Positions 1-8,130 of a DNA stretch of 64,000 nt are shown here, in pieces (the first letter of the stretch is position 1; every line of letters begins with the position of its first letter). The DNA comes from a virus, in the IMG/VR virus record IMGVR_UViG_3300044761_000059, positions 1-64,000 of that record; one strand, written 5' to 3'. Made by a program: the position numbers and the translations under genes. The notes under the pieces are model-generated. The model was given only the letters and a program-made list of their open reading frames with translations. It was not told where the DNA came from and ran no database searches.

Positions 1-287
1 CCCCCCTCCGTCGCCACGCGCTCGACGATCTCGGTGAAGGTGTTCCCGATCCAGAGGATGTTCCCGGCGACGCGGCAGGTCCCGTAGACGATCGGGACGG
101 GGAGGTTGCGGGTGAAGACGTTGAACTGGAGGTCCTGGGTCTGGAGGGACTGGTTCGGCTCCTCGGCGCTGGGTGGGTCGATAAAGCTCCCGATCCCCAT
201 GCCGATCTGGAAGCCGATGAGGGGGTTCCCGAGGAAGAACCCGCCGACCGCGCCGACTGCGCCGCCGACGGCCTGGCCGATAGTCAC
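1..287 (-). CDS. Tail tip / host-specificity protein, N-terminal part (cut by window edge)
   Basis: Begins with GTG at 287 and runs off the left edge after 95 codons. The N-terminus is Gly/Ala-rich and hydrophobic (about residues 5-35), followed by a segment with PVPIVYGTCRVAGNILW, which is typical of the start of tail-tip, J-like and GTA host-specificity proteins. Those proteins form the central tip of long non-contractile tails and contact the host receptor. It follows the NlpC/P60 gene, the usual order in lambda-like and gene-transfer-agent tails. Only the start is visible, so the fold and the receptor-binding part cannot be judged. Confidence 0.75.
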   Translation of the reverse strand, partial: MTIGQAVGGAVGAVGGFFLGNPLIGFQIGMGIGSFIDPPSAEEPNQSLQTQDLQFNVFTRNLPVPIVYGTCRVAGNILWIGNTFTEIVERVATEG

Positions 288-306
288 GGAAGCCTACCGG
301 GGACCA

Positions 307-795
307 CTAGGGGTACGGCTCTCCGAGGGTGTCCATCACGGCCTTGACCCGGATGGCGCCGGAAAAGGTCTTCGCCCAGGCGCGCTGCCCGATGTCCGCG
401 ATCGCCACCCGGTGCCCATTGACTGCGTGGATGAAGCTCCCGTTCCCGAGCCAGAGTCCCCCGTGGGTCACCGCCTCGGACTTGCCGGGGGAGAGGAGCC
501 CCGTGCTGAAGTAGAGGACGTCCCCCGGGAGCCACGGCCCCCCGGGCACGGGGATCCCATTCTCCAGGAGGCCGGAGAGGTAGCGCGCCTCGGGGGTATG
601 CACGAACCAGTCCGCCCGGTAGACCTTCCCGTCCCCATCCTGGACCCCCTCGATCCCGGCGTCCCGGAGCACGCAGACGAGCAGCCCCAGGCAATCCACC
701 CCCTGGCTCCGGGTCCTCCCGTTGTGGAGGAAGGGCGCACCGACCCACGACTTCGCCACCTCCAGGATCTTCGCGTCGAACTCCTGCCGGGTCAT
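307..795 (-). CDS. NlpC/P60-type tail peptidase
   Basis: A 162-residue protein with the NlpC/P60 pattern: catalytic Cys35 in GVDCLGLL, a histidine at 111 in the THGGLWLG segment and a second polar histidine at 123. Proteins of this family cut peptidoglycan stem peptides. In phage tails and GTAs they sit at the tail tip and open the wall during DNA entry. It lies between the DUF2163-like hub gene and the tail-tip gene, the same order as GTA ORFg13-g14-g15. The start is ATG, 10 bases after the preceding stop codon, within CCTCTAGGGAGGGGGC. The family call is strong and the exact bond cleaved is unknown. Confidence 0.9.
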   Translation of the reverse strand: MTRQEFDAKILEVAKSWVGAPFLHNGRTRSQGVDCLGLLVCVLRDAGIEGVQDGDGKVYRADWFVHTPEARYLSGLLENGIPVPGGPWLPGDVLYFSTGLLSPGKSEAVTHGGLWLGNGSFIHAVNGHRVAIADIGQRAWAKTFSGAIRVKAVMDTLGEPYP

Positions 796-804
796 GCCCC
801 CTCC

Positions 805-1647
805 CTAGAGGAGCGGGTGCTTCGGCGTGGTCGGGAAGCCCCCGTAGTTCAGGAAGTTGTCGTACTTGCTCATGCAGTCGGCGAGCGTTTTCCGGCAGCC
901 TCGGGTCAGGCTGAAGACGTCCCCCGAGTGGATGGAGAACGGGAAGGGGATCCGGACGTCCACGCTGTTCGATCCCTGGTCGGACGCGATCACTTCCCGC
1001 CCCACGTTCGCGTTTGAGCCTGCGTGGAACTTCAGCGTCCCGATCGGCCCCCAGTAGGCGCTGGCGTATCCGCTCAGCACGGCCGCCACGAGCACCGAGT
1101 CCGTGGAGGAGCCGATCGCGGTCCCCGTGACAAGGTTGGTCCCGAGGGTGCGGCTCACCGCGCAGGAGGCGTCGTAGTGCTGGTAGTTGCAGAGCGTGGA
1201 GAAGACCCGGCGCGGCACGACGTGGTGCAGGGCATCCAGCCAACTCCGGACCTTGACGCTCAGGGTCTTCTGGTCGAGCACCGGCTCGTCCATCCGGCCG
1301 TCGAACACGGTGAGGAAGGTGGTCGAGGATCCCAGGGCGTCCCGGTCGACCTTCTTGACCACCACCTGGCGGCCGATGAAGTCGGTGGCGATGGCGCGCT
1401 TGGAGAAGGCCAGGTCCACGTTGTCGATCCGGACCTCGCACTCGTCCACCTCCAGCTCGAGGGAGGTCCGGACCGGGGCCCGGGAAATGCCGGCCGCCGT
1501 GTAGGTCTGGATCCCGAAGACGACGTGATCCTCCGCCTGGGCGAGGAACAGGGTCTCCGTGTCCAGGAAGACCTCGTACAGCTCGAGCGGCCGGTTCTCC
1601 TCGGCCGCCACCTTCGAGGCGAGGCTGGTCGGGATCTCCCGGGTCAT
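805..1647 (-). CDS. Tail hub / baseplate protein, DUF2163-like
   Basis: A 280-residue protein. The C-terminus has paired cysteines and an aromatic stretch (GCRKTLADCMSKYDNFLNYG, then GFP and P-rich end), the pattern of the DUF2163 / GTA ORFg13 family of distal tail hub proteins. It is placed directly before NlpC/P60 as in GTAs. Its start overlaps the upstream stop by ATGA, suggesting translational coupling. The function in the hub is inferred from family and position. Confidence 0.85.
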   Translation of the reverse strand: MTREIPTSLASKVAAEENRPLELYEVFLDTETLFLAQAEDHVVFGIQTYTAAGISRAPVRTSLELEVDECEVRIDNVDLAFSKRAIATDFIGRQVVVKKVDRDALGSSTTFLTVFDGRMDEPVLDQKTLSVKVRSWLDALHHVVPRRVFSTLCNYQHYDASCAVSRTLGTNLVTGTAIGSSTDSVLVAAVLSGYASAYWGPIGTLKFHAGSNANVGREVIASDQGSNSVDVRIPFPFSIHSGDVFSLTRGCRKTLADCMSKYDNFLNYGGFPTTPKHPLL

Positions 1648-1994
1648 CGCACCCCCGCGGCGAAGTCGCGCTCTTGGATGAAGCGCCAGCCGGCCCGGGC
1701 CGCGGCGCCCTGGTCATCCGAGGCGCCGCTCACGCCCTGGATGTTGCCCACCATGATGTACTCCTCCGCGGGGACGTGGAGGCGGACCTGTTCGAGGAAG
1801 GCGGCTTTCTCGGCGGCGGCGTTGAAGAAGCAGAGGAAGAGGGGCCAGAAGGGGACGTGCCGGGTTACGACGGCCCAGTTCCCGCACAGGCCGACGATGT
1901 GCCCCTGGGCGCGTAGCACCGCCAGCTCCGACAGGCGGATGGGCCCGCCGGAGAGTTCGAGGGTCTCGTCCACGTCGAACGCATAGACCTTCAG
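1644..1994 (-). CDS. Small HAD-like phosphatase in the tail module (CTG start proposed)
   Basis: Reads MKVYAFDVDETLELSGG at the N-terminus, giving the HAD motif I DxDxT with Asp7 and Asp9, and later VGLCGNWAVV and VPAEEYIMVGN segments. The only canonical start is a GTG at 1973, which would delete the catalytic aspartates. A CTG at 1994 sits six bases after GGAGGT and overlaps the upstream stop as CTGA, matching the ATGA/GTGA pattern used across this genome, so I choose CTG. Length 116 residues, short for a HAD enzyme and lacking a cap. Role among tail genes is unknown. Confidence 0.75.
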   Translation of the reverse strand: MKVYAFDVDETLELSGGPIRLSELAVLRAQGHIVGLCGNWAVVTRHVPFWPLFLCFFNAAAEKAAFLEQVRLHVPAEEYIMVGNIQGVSGASDDQGAAARAGWRFIQERDFAAGVR

Positions 1995-2584
1995 CTCCGG
2001 ACCTCCGTGAACTCGATCCCGATCGTGGTCATCAGCGCCATCAGGTACTCCGGGCTGTAGATGTCCTGGGCGAAGCGGGCCTTGATGACTGGGTAGACCG
2101 GGTTGGTGACCTCAAAGACCGTCCCCTGGGCCGAGCCACTGCGAACGTGGATCGTGGTCGTGTTGACGATGGAGGTCACCACGAAGAGTTCGTGCGCGCC
2201 GCCGAAGTTCTCCAGCCAGAGCTTGTTCCACCGCGAGCCGGCGTTCGTCGTGAGATCCTGGGTGTCGGCGAGACCGACCAGGGTCCCGCTCCCAGGGTAC
2301 CGGGACTCGATTGTCGTGATCCTCCCGAAGGTCGGGAGGTCGAAGGTCCGGAAGGCCCCGGCCTGGGCCTTGTAGAAGCGCCAGATGTCGGTCATGTCGT
2401 CCATGGTCAGGCTGCCCCGGTCGAACCGGAAGTTGACCATGGTCTTGGGCTTCGCCCACTTGCTTCTCCGCTGCTCCGCGCCGTTCTCGAACTCCGTGAT
2501 CAGGGTCCGGTAGATGTCGGTGAGCGTGGCGGCGGCCGGCGGCCACACCCAGGCCGATCCGGGGACCAGGCCGACGTACCCCAT
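1991..2584 (-). CDS. Distal tail protein (DUF2460-like)
   Basis: A 197-residue protein between tape measure and hub genes, the usual place of the distal tail protein that joins the tail tube to the tip. It has the mid-segment typical of DUF2460-like proteins (DIWRFYKAQAGAFRTFDLP), where the chain describes a short loop over a beta-rich core. The assignment rests on position and this pattern. ATG start with GGTAGGGGGAGGGC just upstream. Confidence 0.7.
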   Translation of the reverse strand: MGYVGLVPGSAWVWPPAAATLTDIYRTLITEFENGAEQRRSKWAKPKTMVNFRFDRGSLTMDDMTDIWRFYKAQAGAFRTFDLPTFGRITTIESRYPGSGTLVGLADTQDLTTNAGSRWNKLWLENFGGAHELFVVTSIVNTTTIHVRSGSAQGTVFEVTNPVYPVIKARFAQDIYSPEYLMALMTTIGIEFTEVRS

Positions 2585-2593
2585 GCCCTCCCC

Positions 2594-4282
2594 CTACCGC
2601 CCGAAGCGCTGGACCCCGCGCCGGATGCCGCGGTTGCTCCGCATGCCCTGGATGACGTCGTTCACCACGATCTCCCGCCCCTTGCTCGTCTCCTGGGCCA
2701 CGATGCCGGCCAGCTTCTCCGGGTCCGAGAGGTTGATCACCGTCACACCACCCATGCCACCGCCCGCCTCGCCCGCGGGGATCACGCGCTCGCCGGGGTG
2801 GAGCAGCGCCGCCGTGGGTTTGGATACCAGGCCGCCCTTCTGGAAGCCGAAGAGGGCCGGGAGGCCCTGGAGAAGCCCGAAGATTCCACCGCCAGGGACG
2901 TTGCCGGCGCCCCCGAATCCCTCGCTCCCGAAGAGCAGCATCTGCGCGGCGGCGTCGGACGTGATCGAGACCAGGTTCTGCCAGAGGCTCTGCCAGAGGC
3001 TCTCGAACCCCCTAAACTTCCCGGTGGCGAAGCCTTCGAGGGCATCGGCCAAGGTCCCCTTGATGCTTTGGCCGGCGTCCGTGAAGAGGTCCTTGGTCCG
3101 GGCCGTGGAGTCCCCGGCCTGGGCTGCCATGGACTCCATCGCATCCAGGGCGCCCTTCTGGGCGGCTTCCCAGGCATCCACGATGTCCTCGCTGAGTTGC
3201 TGCTGGCCCTGGACCTCGATCTGCCGGAGGGCCTCGCTCTTTTCGCCCAGGGCCACCAGGGCGGAGAGCTGCCCCGCTGCGGCGGCCTCCTGCCCTTCGA
3301 CGATGAGGTCGACCAGGCCCTCCTGGGCCTTGGCGCGGGCGTCGCGGATGGTCCTCTCCAGTTGGATCGCCCTCTCGCCGAATTGCACCAGGACCAGGAG
3401 CCGCTTCGACGCCGCCTCCCGCTCGATCCTGTCCAGTTCCGGCCCCAGCTGGCCGGCGGCCACCGCCCGCTGACGGGCCGTCTTCCGCTCCTCCTCCACG
3501 ATCCCGAGGGAGAGCTCGCGCTCCCGGTCCAGGCGCTTCTGCATGGCCTGGCCGACCTGCGCGACCCGTTCCACCGAGACCGCTTCGCTCAGGTTCCGGC
3601 GGTCCGTCGCCTCCCGAGCCTGCTCCGTCCGGAGTGTCAGTTCGGCCATCTGCTGGGCGAACTCGCGCACGCGCATCTGCTCGAAGCGCTGCTGGGTCCG
3701 GGCGAGCTGGTCGTTCAATTCTTCCTGCTGGGTCCGGCCGGTCGTGACCCGATTGAAAAGGTCCTTCCAGAACTGGATCACTGGCCCGAGGCCGGTCGTG
3801 GTCTTGGCGCGAAACTCGTCCATGGCGATGTTGAGCTCGCGGATCTGCGTGGCCGCGCCCTGGACGTTGAAGTCGGCGAAGGTCTGGTTCAGCTTCAGCT
3901 GGAAGTCGATCTGTCGGTTCGTCGCCTGGACCCAGTTGCTCAGTGCGCCGACGACCAGGGTGATCCCCCCCACGATGAGGCCGCCCTTGATGAGGCTCCC
4001 CGTGGCGCTGGCCACCGCCCCGAGGCTGGTCATGCGGGCGACCACCTGGCCGATCGCGGGGTCGAGCTCGCTGATCAGGCCGATGGCGGCGAAGCGCGTC
4101 GTCCGGGTCAGGACGGAGATCGTGCCGCGCGTCGTGGATGCAGCCTTCTCGACCCGCTGCAACCCCCGATCCGCGCCCTTCGATGCCTCGTCCAGCAATT
4201 CGAGGCTCTTGTTCATCTGGAGCATGGCCTGGCTGGCCAGGTCCCGCATCCGGATGACGGCCTCAACGGTGTTTTCGGCCAT
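2594..4282 (-). CDS. Tape measure protein
   Basis: A 562-residue protein with a hydrophobic segment at about residues 95-115 (GGLIVGGITLVVGALSNWV), long charged heptad-like helices from about 190 to 370, and the C-terminal signature GGLVSKPTAALLHPGERVIP found in many tape measure proteins. It follows the frameshifted tail chaperone gene as expected. Tape measure length sets tail length. At 562 residues this predicts a fairly short tail. ATG start preceded by GAGGTAGCGG. Confidence 0.9.
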   Translation of the reverse strand: MAENTVEAVIRMRDLASQAMLQMNKSLELLDEASKGADRGLQRVEKAASTTRGTISVLTRTTRFAAIGLISELDPAIGQVVARMTSLGAVASATGSLIKGGLIVGGITLVVGALSNWVQATNRQIDFQLKLNQTFADFNVQGAATQIRELNIAMDEFRAKTTTGLGPVIQFWKDLFNRVTTGRTQQEELNDQLARTQQRFEQMRVREFAQQMAELTLRTEQAREATDRRNLSEAVSVERVAQVGQAMQKRLDRERELSLGIVEEERKTARQRAVAAGQLGPELDRIEREAASKRLLVLVQFGERAIQLERTIRDARAKAQEGLVDLIVEGQEAAAAGQLSALVALGEKSEALRQIEVQGQQQLSEDIVDAWEAAQKGALDAMESMAAQAGDSTARTKDLFTDAGQSIKGTLADALEGFATGKFRGFESLWQSLWQNLVSITSDAAAQMLLFGSEGFGGAGNVPGGGIFGLLQGLPALFGFQKGGLVSKPTAALLHPGERVIPAGEAGGGMGGVTVINLSDPEKLAGIVAQETSKGREIVVNDVIQGMRSNRGIRRGVQRFGR

Positions 4283-4286
4283 CCGC

Positions 4287-4440
4287 TACCTCAGCTTGGG
4301 CCGCTTCTTGTCGCCAGCTGCGGCTGCCCTGTAGTCGAAGGCGACGTCCGCCAGGGTCCCGCGGGCGAGCTCACTGGGCCGGCGCCCGTACCGCCTCCCC
4401 AGCTGGTCCAGGATCGCCAGCGACTCCCGCTCCGCCGCCA
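4287..4440 (-). other. Tail assembly chaperone frameshift extension (G-T type)
   Basis: Near 4440 the zero frame runs into a Gly/Ala/Pro-rich tail and stops at 4371, while the +1 (equivalently -2) frame gives a well-formed helical segment (ESLAILDQLGRRYGRRPSEL) to a TAG at 4287. That is the usual form of the T half of phage tail assembly chaperones, made by ribosomal frameshifting just upstream of the tape measure gene. The likely slip point is GCCGGGGTTTCC on the minus strand. A sequencing insertion in the G run would look the same. Confidence 0.7.
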
Positions 4441-4886
4441 GGAAACCCCGGCGGGGCGCCCGCCTCGGCGCCCCTCGGGACGGACAGCTCCATGATGGCC
4501 GTGCCCAGGGCCGGGAAGTCCAGCTCCAGGGCGTCTACGGAGATCTCCTCCGGCTCGTGCTCCCCGGCGGGCTTGTCCACCACCTGGTACGCCTCGAACG
4601 GCTCGCCGGGCATGAGCACGCGGACCGTCCCGGGCAGCACGATCGCCCGGGAGTGGTCGCTGGCCTCCACCCCGAGCTTGGCCAGTTCCTCCTCGGTCGC
4701 CTCCTTCGGCTTCTTGAACCCCTTGAACCCGGGCCGCTGGACAAGGAGGTAAAACTGCCGCCCCCGCAGGGCCCGGATCTGCGCGAAAGCCGGGCGGCCC
4801 TCGGCGGCCGAGAGGGCGGGCAGCGGGATGATCCGGGTGCCCCTGTGCCGGTACTGCTTCGGAACCACGAGGCCGTTATCCCCCAT
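4371..4886 (-). CDS. Tail assembly chaperone, unshifted product (gpG-like)
   Basis: A 171-residue product between tail tube and tape measure genes. The first 130 residues are acidic and helical with an EEISVDALELDFPALG segment. The end (after about residue 135) is low-complexity Gly/Ala/Pro, as expected if most ribosomes leave this frame before it. In long-tailed phages the G and GT products coat the tape measure protein before tube assembly. Family call rests on gene order plus the alternative-frame extension described at 4287-4440. Confidence 0.75.
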   Translation of the reverse strand: MGDNGLVVPKQYRHRGTRIIPLPALSAAEGRPAFAQIRALRGRQFYLLVQRPGFKGFKKPKEATEEELAKLGVEASDHSRAIVLPGTVRVLMPGEPFEAYQVVDKPAGEHEPEEISVDALELDFPALGTAIMELSVPRGAEAGAPPGFPGGGAGVAGDPGPAGEAVRAPAQ

Positions 4887-4901
4887 GGGGACCTCCCTCC
4901 G

Positions 4902-5867
4902 CTACTGGTAGTTGGCGACGGTGTTGACCAGGCTGATCCGGATGGCCGTATTGGAGCCCTGGTGCAGGGGCCCCCGACCTGTGAAGTCCACGGTCACCCG
5001 ACCCGGGCCCCCGATCGCCACGGGGAACCCCTCGTAGCGGAAGGCGGGGATGTCCACCGTGAGGTAGGGCCCGGACTGGACCATCGGGGCCAGGTGCAGG
5101 ACGAGCCGGCGCTCTGTGCCGGCCACCATCGTGTCGTACTCGCTCAGGTCGGCCAGGTCGATGGTCCCGGAGAGCCGGACGTTCGGGAAGCCGGTCCGGC
5201 CGAAGCGGGCCCACCGGCGGCTGGCGTTCAGGATCCCGATCCCCTCCGTGGGGTTCTCCACCGCGATCGTGAGGCTCTCGACGACGTCCACGGCCACGCC
5301 CCCGATCCCCAGGGAGGCGACCGCCCAGCTCCACTCGTCCGCCTGTCGGTAGACGGCGGTCTCCTTGATCTTCAGCGAGACCGTCCGGGTGAGCGCCCCG
5401 AAGGTCGCTCGCACCAGGGCGTTGTGCTCGACGATGAGCTCCATCCGGGGGAAGATCGTGTCGGCGAACTGAAAGGCCTCCTCGACGGAGCGGTAGATCT
5501 CCAGCGTGTAGGGCGGGAGCGGCGTCTTGCTATCGAAGTCCGCGAGCCGGAAATCGAAGGTGTGGGTGAAGTTGTTGAGGGCGGCGACCGATCCCAGGAC
5601 GGACGAGCTCGCCTGGCCGAAGACGCCACGCAGGAAGTGGCCGATCTCCAGCGGGTGCGGCTCGAGGACGATGTCGCCCTCGGCGCGCTCCATCCCCTGG
5701 AGGATCCCGGGCTCGACGAGGCTGGCCCGGATCCCCTCCTTGGCGATCAGGTCGATGGCGTGGATCAGGGACTCGGACACGAAGGGGGCGAAGAACCAGG
5801 AGCCGGTGGCCGTCCCGAAGCTGTTCTGCCGCGAGATGGCCAGGTGTGCCAGAGCACCAGTACCCAT
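4902..5867 (-). CDS. Major tail tube protein
   Basis: A 321-residue beta-rich protein upstream of the tail chaperone gene. Repeated Val/Thr/Leu alternation and sections such as VESLTIAVENPTEGIG are typical of tube proteins of this length. Tube subunits stack as hexamers around the tape measure. Assignment is mainly by position and size. About 90 bases upstream, to the stop of the 70-residue gene, hold no clear signal. Confidence 0.75.
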   Translation of the reverse strand: MGTGALAHLAISRQNSFGTATGSWFFAPFVSESLIHAIDLIAKEGIRASLVEPGILQGMERAEGDIVLEPHPLEIGHFLRGVFGQASSSVLGSVAALNNFTHTFDFRLADFDSKTPLPPYTLEIYRSVEEAFQFADTIFPRMELIVEHNALVRATFGALTRTVSLKIKETAVYRQADEWSWAVASLGIGGVAVDVVESLTIAVENPTEGIGILNASRRWARFGRTGFPNVRLSGTIDLADLSEYDTMVAGTERRLVLHLAPMVQSGPYLTVDIPAFRYEGFPVAIGGPGRVTVDFTGRGPLHQGSNTAIRISLVNTVANYQ

Positions 5868-5960
5868 GCGACGATCCCTCTAGCCACGCCGGGCATGACG
5901 GGACGGGCCTCGGGACCTCCCCCTCGGGATCCCCTCTTTCACTCGGTTACAGCGGCCACC

Positions 5961-6173
5961 TCACCCCGAGGTCCAGCCGCACGGACAGCGCCAGGGCTTG
6001 CTCGGGTCCTCCTTCCGTAGCACGGCCTGGCAATTCGGGCAAGAGCGGACCCAAGCCAGGAGCTGGTCCACCAGGGCGCGCATGGCCTGGACCTCCTCCC
6101 GGAGCCGGGCGACCGTGGCCTGTAGCTCGGCCGGGACCCTCCCCGTGGTTCCCTCCCCTCGGCGATTCCACAC
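5961..6173 (-). CDS. Small zinc-ribbon protein
   Basis: A 70-residue protein. A helical stretch (residues 15-42) is followed by a CxxC (SCPNCQ, about 45-48) and a CxC (WRCPCGW, near the end), a compact Cys4 zinc site. It lies between the tail terminator-like and tail tube genes. No function is recognised. It is one of about 25 very small Cys-rich proteins in this window. Confidence 0.55.
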   Translation of the reverse strand: MWNRRGEGTTGRVPAELQATVARLREEVQAMRALVDQLLAWVRSCPNCQAVLRKEDPSKPWRCPCGWTSG

Positions 6174-6179
6174 GGGCTC

Positions 6180-6626
6180 CTATATGATCGTCGCCTTCTT
6201 TTCGATCTCCAGCACGATGGACCCCCCCATCAGGAAGCCGGCGTCCACCCGTCCGCTGTCGAAGGTCCCGCCGGTGATCATCATCGTGGTGACCTTTCCG
6301 TTCAGGGTCGGCTTCTTGAGTAGGGCCACCTCGACCTTTCCGATGAGGTCGTCCCGGAGCCTGGAGGCCTCGGGGACCTCCAGGGCGTGGTCGTAGCACC
6401 AGACCTCGTACCGAACCTTGAACCGCTGCTGCTGCCCCGCCGTGATCGGGCTGCCGGAGCTTTCCCGGTCGGCGATGTAGACGCCGACCCAGGGGCACAT
6501 CTCCGGGCTCGTGACGACGTCCTCCTCGACGACCACATGGACCACCCCGGCGCCCACGAGGGTCGCGTCCTCCTTGAGGACCCTCTGGATCTCCTGCTCG
6601 ATGGCGAAATAATCGATGCGCGCCAC
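6180..6626 (-). CDS. Putative tail terminator / completion protein
   Basis: A 148-residue alpha/beta protein starting with a short helix and containing PEMCPWVGVYIADRES, then a strand-rich second half. It lies directly between the gpG-like virion morphogenesis gene and the tail tube region, where tail terminator proteins that cap the tube usually sit. No strong motif is visible, so this is a position-based call. GTG start. Confidence 0.6.
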   Translation of the reverse strand: MARIDYFAIEQEIQRVLKEDATLVGAGVVHVVVEEDVVTSPEMCPWVGVYIADRESSGSPITAGQQQRFKVRYEVWCYDHALEVPEASRLRDDLIGKVEVALLKKPTLNGKVTTMMITGGTFDSGRVDAGFLMGGSIVLEIEKKATII

Positions 6627-6629
6627 GGG

Positions 6630-6680
6630 CTACCCCGATTGTTTTGGCATTCTTTCGGCAAAGGAATGGCGTTGTTTCAT
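6630..6680 (-). CDS. Possible 16-codon leader peptide
   Basis: ATG overlaps the stop of the gpG-like gene as ATGA and is preceded by a long G run (CTGGGGGGGAC). It encodes a basic 16-residue peptide and ends four bases before the next gene. This stretch is visibly more AT-rich than its surroundings. It could be a coupling peptide or chance. Confidence 0.3.
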   Translation of the reverse strand: MKQRHSFAERMPKQSG

Positions 6681-7339
6681 GTCCCCCCCAGCTCCTGGAG
6701 GTGCTCTCGTACCCACGCGCGCCCCACCTGGAGGGCGATCCCCAGGGCGGCCCGATCGCTCGGGACGAGCGGCCGTGCGGGGATCCCCGGGTGACGCTTT
6801 ACCTGGCTCACGACCACGAAGGGCAGTCGGGCGAAGTCCTTCTTGGACCGGCCGGCCAGCCGGAAGTCGGTGAACTTGCGCTGCGTCTTTTCGGCCCGCA
6901 GGAGCCGGCGCGTCGTCCCGGGCTTCTTGATCCCGCCCCCCACGGCCACGAAGGCCAGGGCCTTCTTCGTCCGGGGCCGGATCGGGCCGAAGGGCCGCAC
7001 GCCTCGATGGTGCCAGCGCGCGAGATCCCCGGGCGCGCCGACCACGGCCTCGGTGTCTGTCGCCGTGTAGCTGAAGCTGCCCTCGAGGCCCCCCGTGTTG
7101 CGGAGCGGACGGGCCCCCCCGCGGCCGCCCCCGAGCCGCCGGGCGAGGATGGTGTTCGGGGCCAGCGGCGCCCAGGGCCGCTCGAGGCCGCTGACCCGGA
7201 AGTTCTGGTGGATCCAGGCCAGCATCCTGATTCCCACCCGGCGGTGGAGTTCCCCGAAGTTCCCGATCCGGTTCGCCGCCCGCTGCAATTTCAGCGAGAG
7301 GATCCGCAACCCCCGGAGTTCGACCGCTAGGCCCGCCAC
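6677..7339 (-). CDS. Mu gpG-like virion morphogenesis protein
   Basis: A 220-residue basic protein with LHRRVGIRMLAWIHQNF near residue 30, W-x-PL in RPWAPLAPNT and a later region rich in Arg and aromatic residues, matching the phage virion morphogenesis (Mu gpG) family. These proteins act at the head-tail joining step. The GTG start at 7339 has AGGAGG seven bases upstream. It sits next to the Mu gp36-like gene as in Mu-like phages. Confidence 0.75.
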   Translation of the reverse strand: MAGLAVELRGLRILSLKLQRAANRIGNFGELHRRVGIRMLAWIHQNFRVSGLERPWAPLAPNTILARRLGGGRGGARPLRNTGGLEGSFSYTATDTEAVVGAPGDLARWHHRGVRPFGPIRPRTKKALAFVAVGGGIKKPGTTRRLLRAEKTQRKFTDFRLAGRSKKDFARLPFVVVSQVKRHPGIPARPLVPSDRAALGIALQVGRAWVREHLQELGGT

Positions 7340-7347
7340 CGCTCCTC

Positions 7348-7833
7348 CTACCGGAAGACGTCCTTGTCTTCCTCGTCCCGCTCCCGATCCGGGTCGATCC
7401 GCGTCTGCACGAGGTCCCGCACGCCGAAGGTCGGCCGATAGAGGTCCGTGGATGACCACGGGGTCGTGGTGATCAGGTTCGCCTCGAGCCGCGTCCCGTC
7501 CGAAGCGGTCAGGGTCCCCGAACCGCTCACGATCGGTTCGAGCATGTCCGTGACCTCGTCGAACCAACCCTGCACCCACTCGCTGGTGTTCTCCTTCTCC
7601 TGGGAGAAGAACCGCTTGAGGAGCCGAGCGACGGCGAGGGTCTCCGTGGCGTCCTTCAGGATCGGCGGCTTTCCCGACACCGGGACCGTGTACCGCCCGG
7701 AGAGGAGAGCGTTGATCCTCGCCTCGGATCTTCCGAGGTAGCTCTCCACCAGCACGCTGGTGATGATGCTGATGGAGCCGATCCTCGGGTAGAGCTCGAA
7801 GACGCCCCCGACGGTCCCGTAGTCTGGCGGCAT
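7348..7833 (-). CDS. Mu gp36-like head-tail connector protein (DUF1320-like)
   Basis: A 161-residue protein with the family core ESYLGRSEARINALLSGRYT followed by VPVSG and LAVARLLKRFF, as in DUF1320/gp36 proteins of Mu-like phages. These are small helical adaptor-like proteins next to gpG. ATG start, GTAGGGGGAAGCG upstream. Confident family call with inferred role in the neck. Confidence 0.8.
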   Translation of the reverse strand: MPPDYGTVGGVFELYPRIGSISIITSVLVESYLGRSEARINALLSGRYTVPVSGKPPILKDATETLAVARLLKRFFSQEKENTSEWVQGWFDEVTDMLEPIVSGSGTLTASDGTRLEANLITTTPWSSTDLYRPTFGVRDLVQTRIDPDRERDEEDKDVFR

Positions 7834-7842
7834 CGCTTCCCC

Positions 7843-8130
7843 CTACGGCAGCCTGGTCTTCTCGACCCGGAAGGTGCCTCGATCCACGAAAGGGTATACG
7901 CTGCCCGAGATTGTCTTGTTGGCGGCGAATTCGTAGAGATACACGCCGAGGGACTGGGGCATGGTGAAGAGCCCGTAGAACGCCAGGCTACCGCTCGCCA
8001 GCGCCGTCCCGGTCTGTATGACGGTCTTGGAGAAGGGTTCCGTGATGGAGAAGGCCGGCGCGGCGTCCGGAGCGACCAGCGACTCCCACGTGAACTGGAT
8101 CGTGTCCCCCTGCTCGAACGTCGGCATCAT
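7843..8130 (-). CDS. Hypothetical beta-rich structural protein
   Basis: A 95-residue protein of mostly short strands and turns (for example GTALASGSLAFYGLF and YEFAANKTISGSVYP) resembling an Ig-like or carbohydrate-contact module. It overlaps the stop of the large repeat protein by ATGA, so both are probably made together. No family recognised. A fibre partner or neck protein would fit. Confidence 0.6.
   Translation of the reverse strand: MMPTFEQGDTIQFTWESLVAPDAAPAFSITEPFSKTVIQTGTALASGSLAFYGLFTMPQSLGVYLYEFAANKTISGSVYPFVDRGTFRVEKTRLP

Noticed and set aside
2147-4495. Very long plus-strand frames across the whole window
   Set aside because: They lie antisense to clear minus-strand genes and arise from high GC at third codon positions. 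None shows a family motif or a ribosome site.
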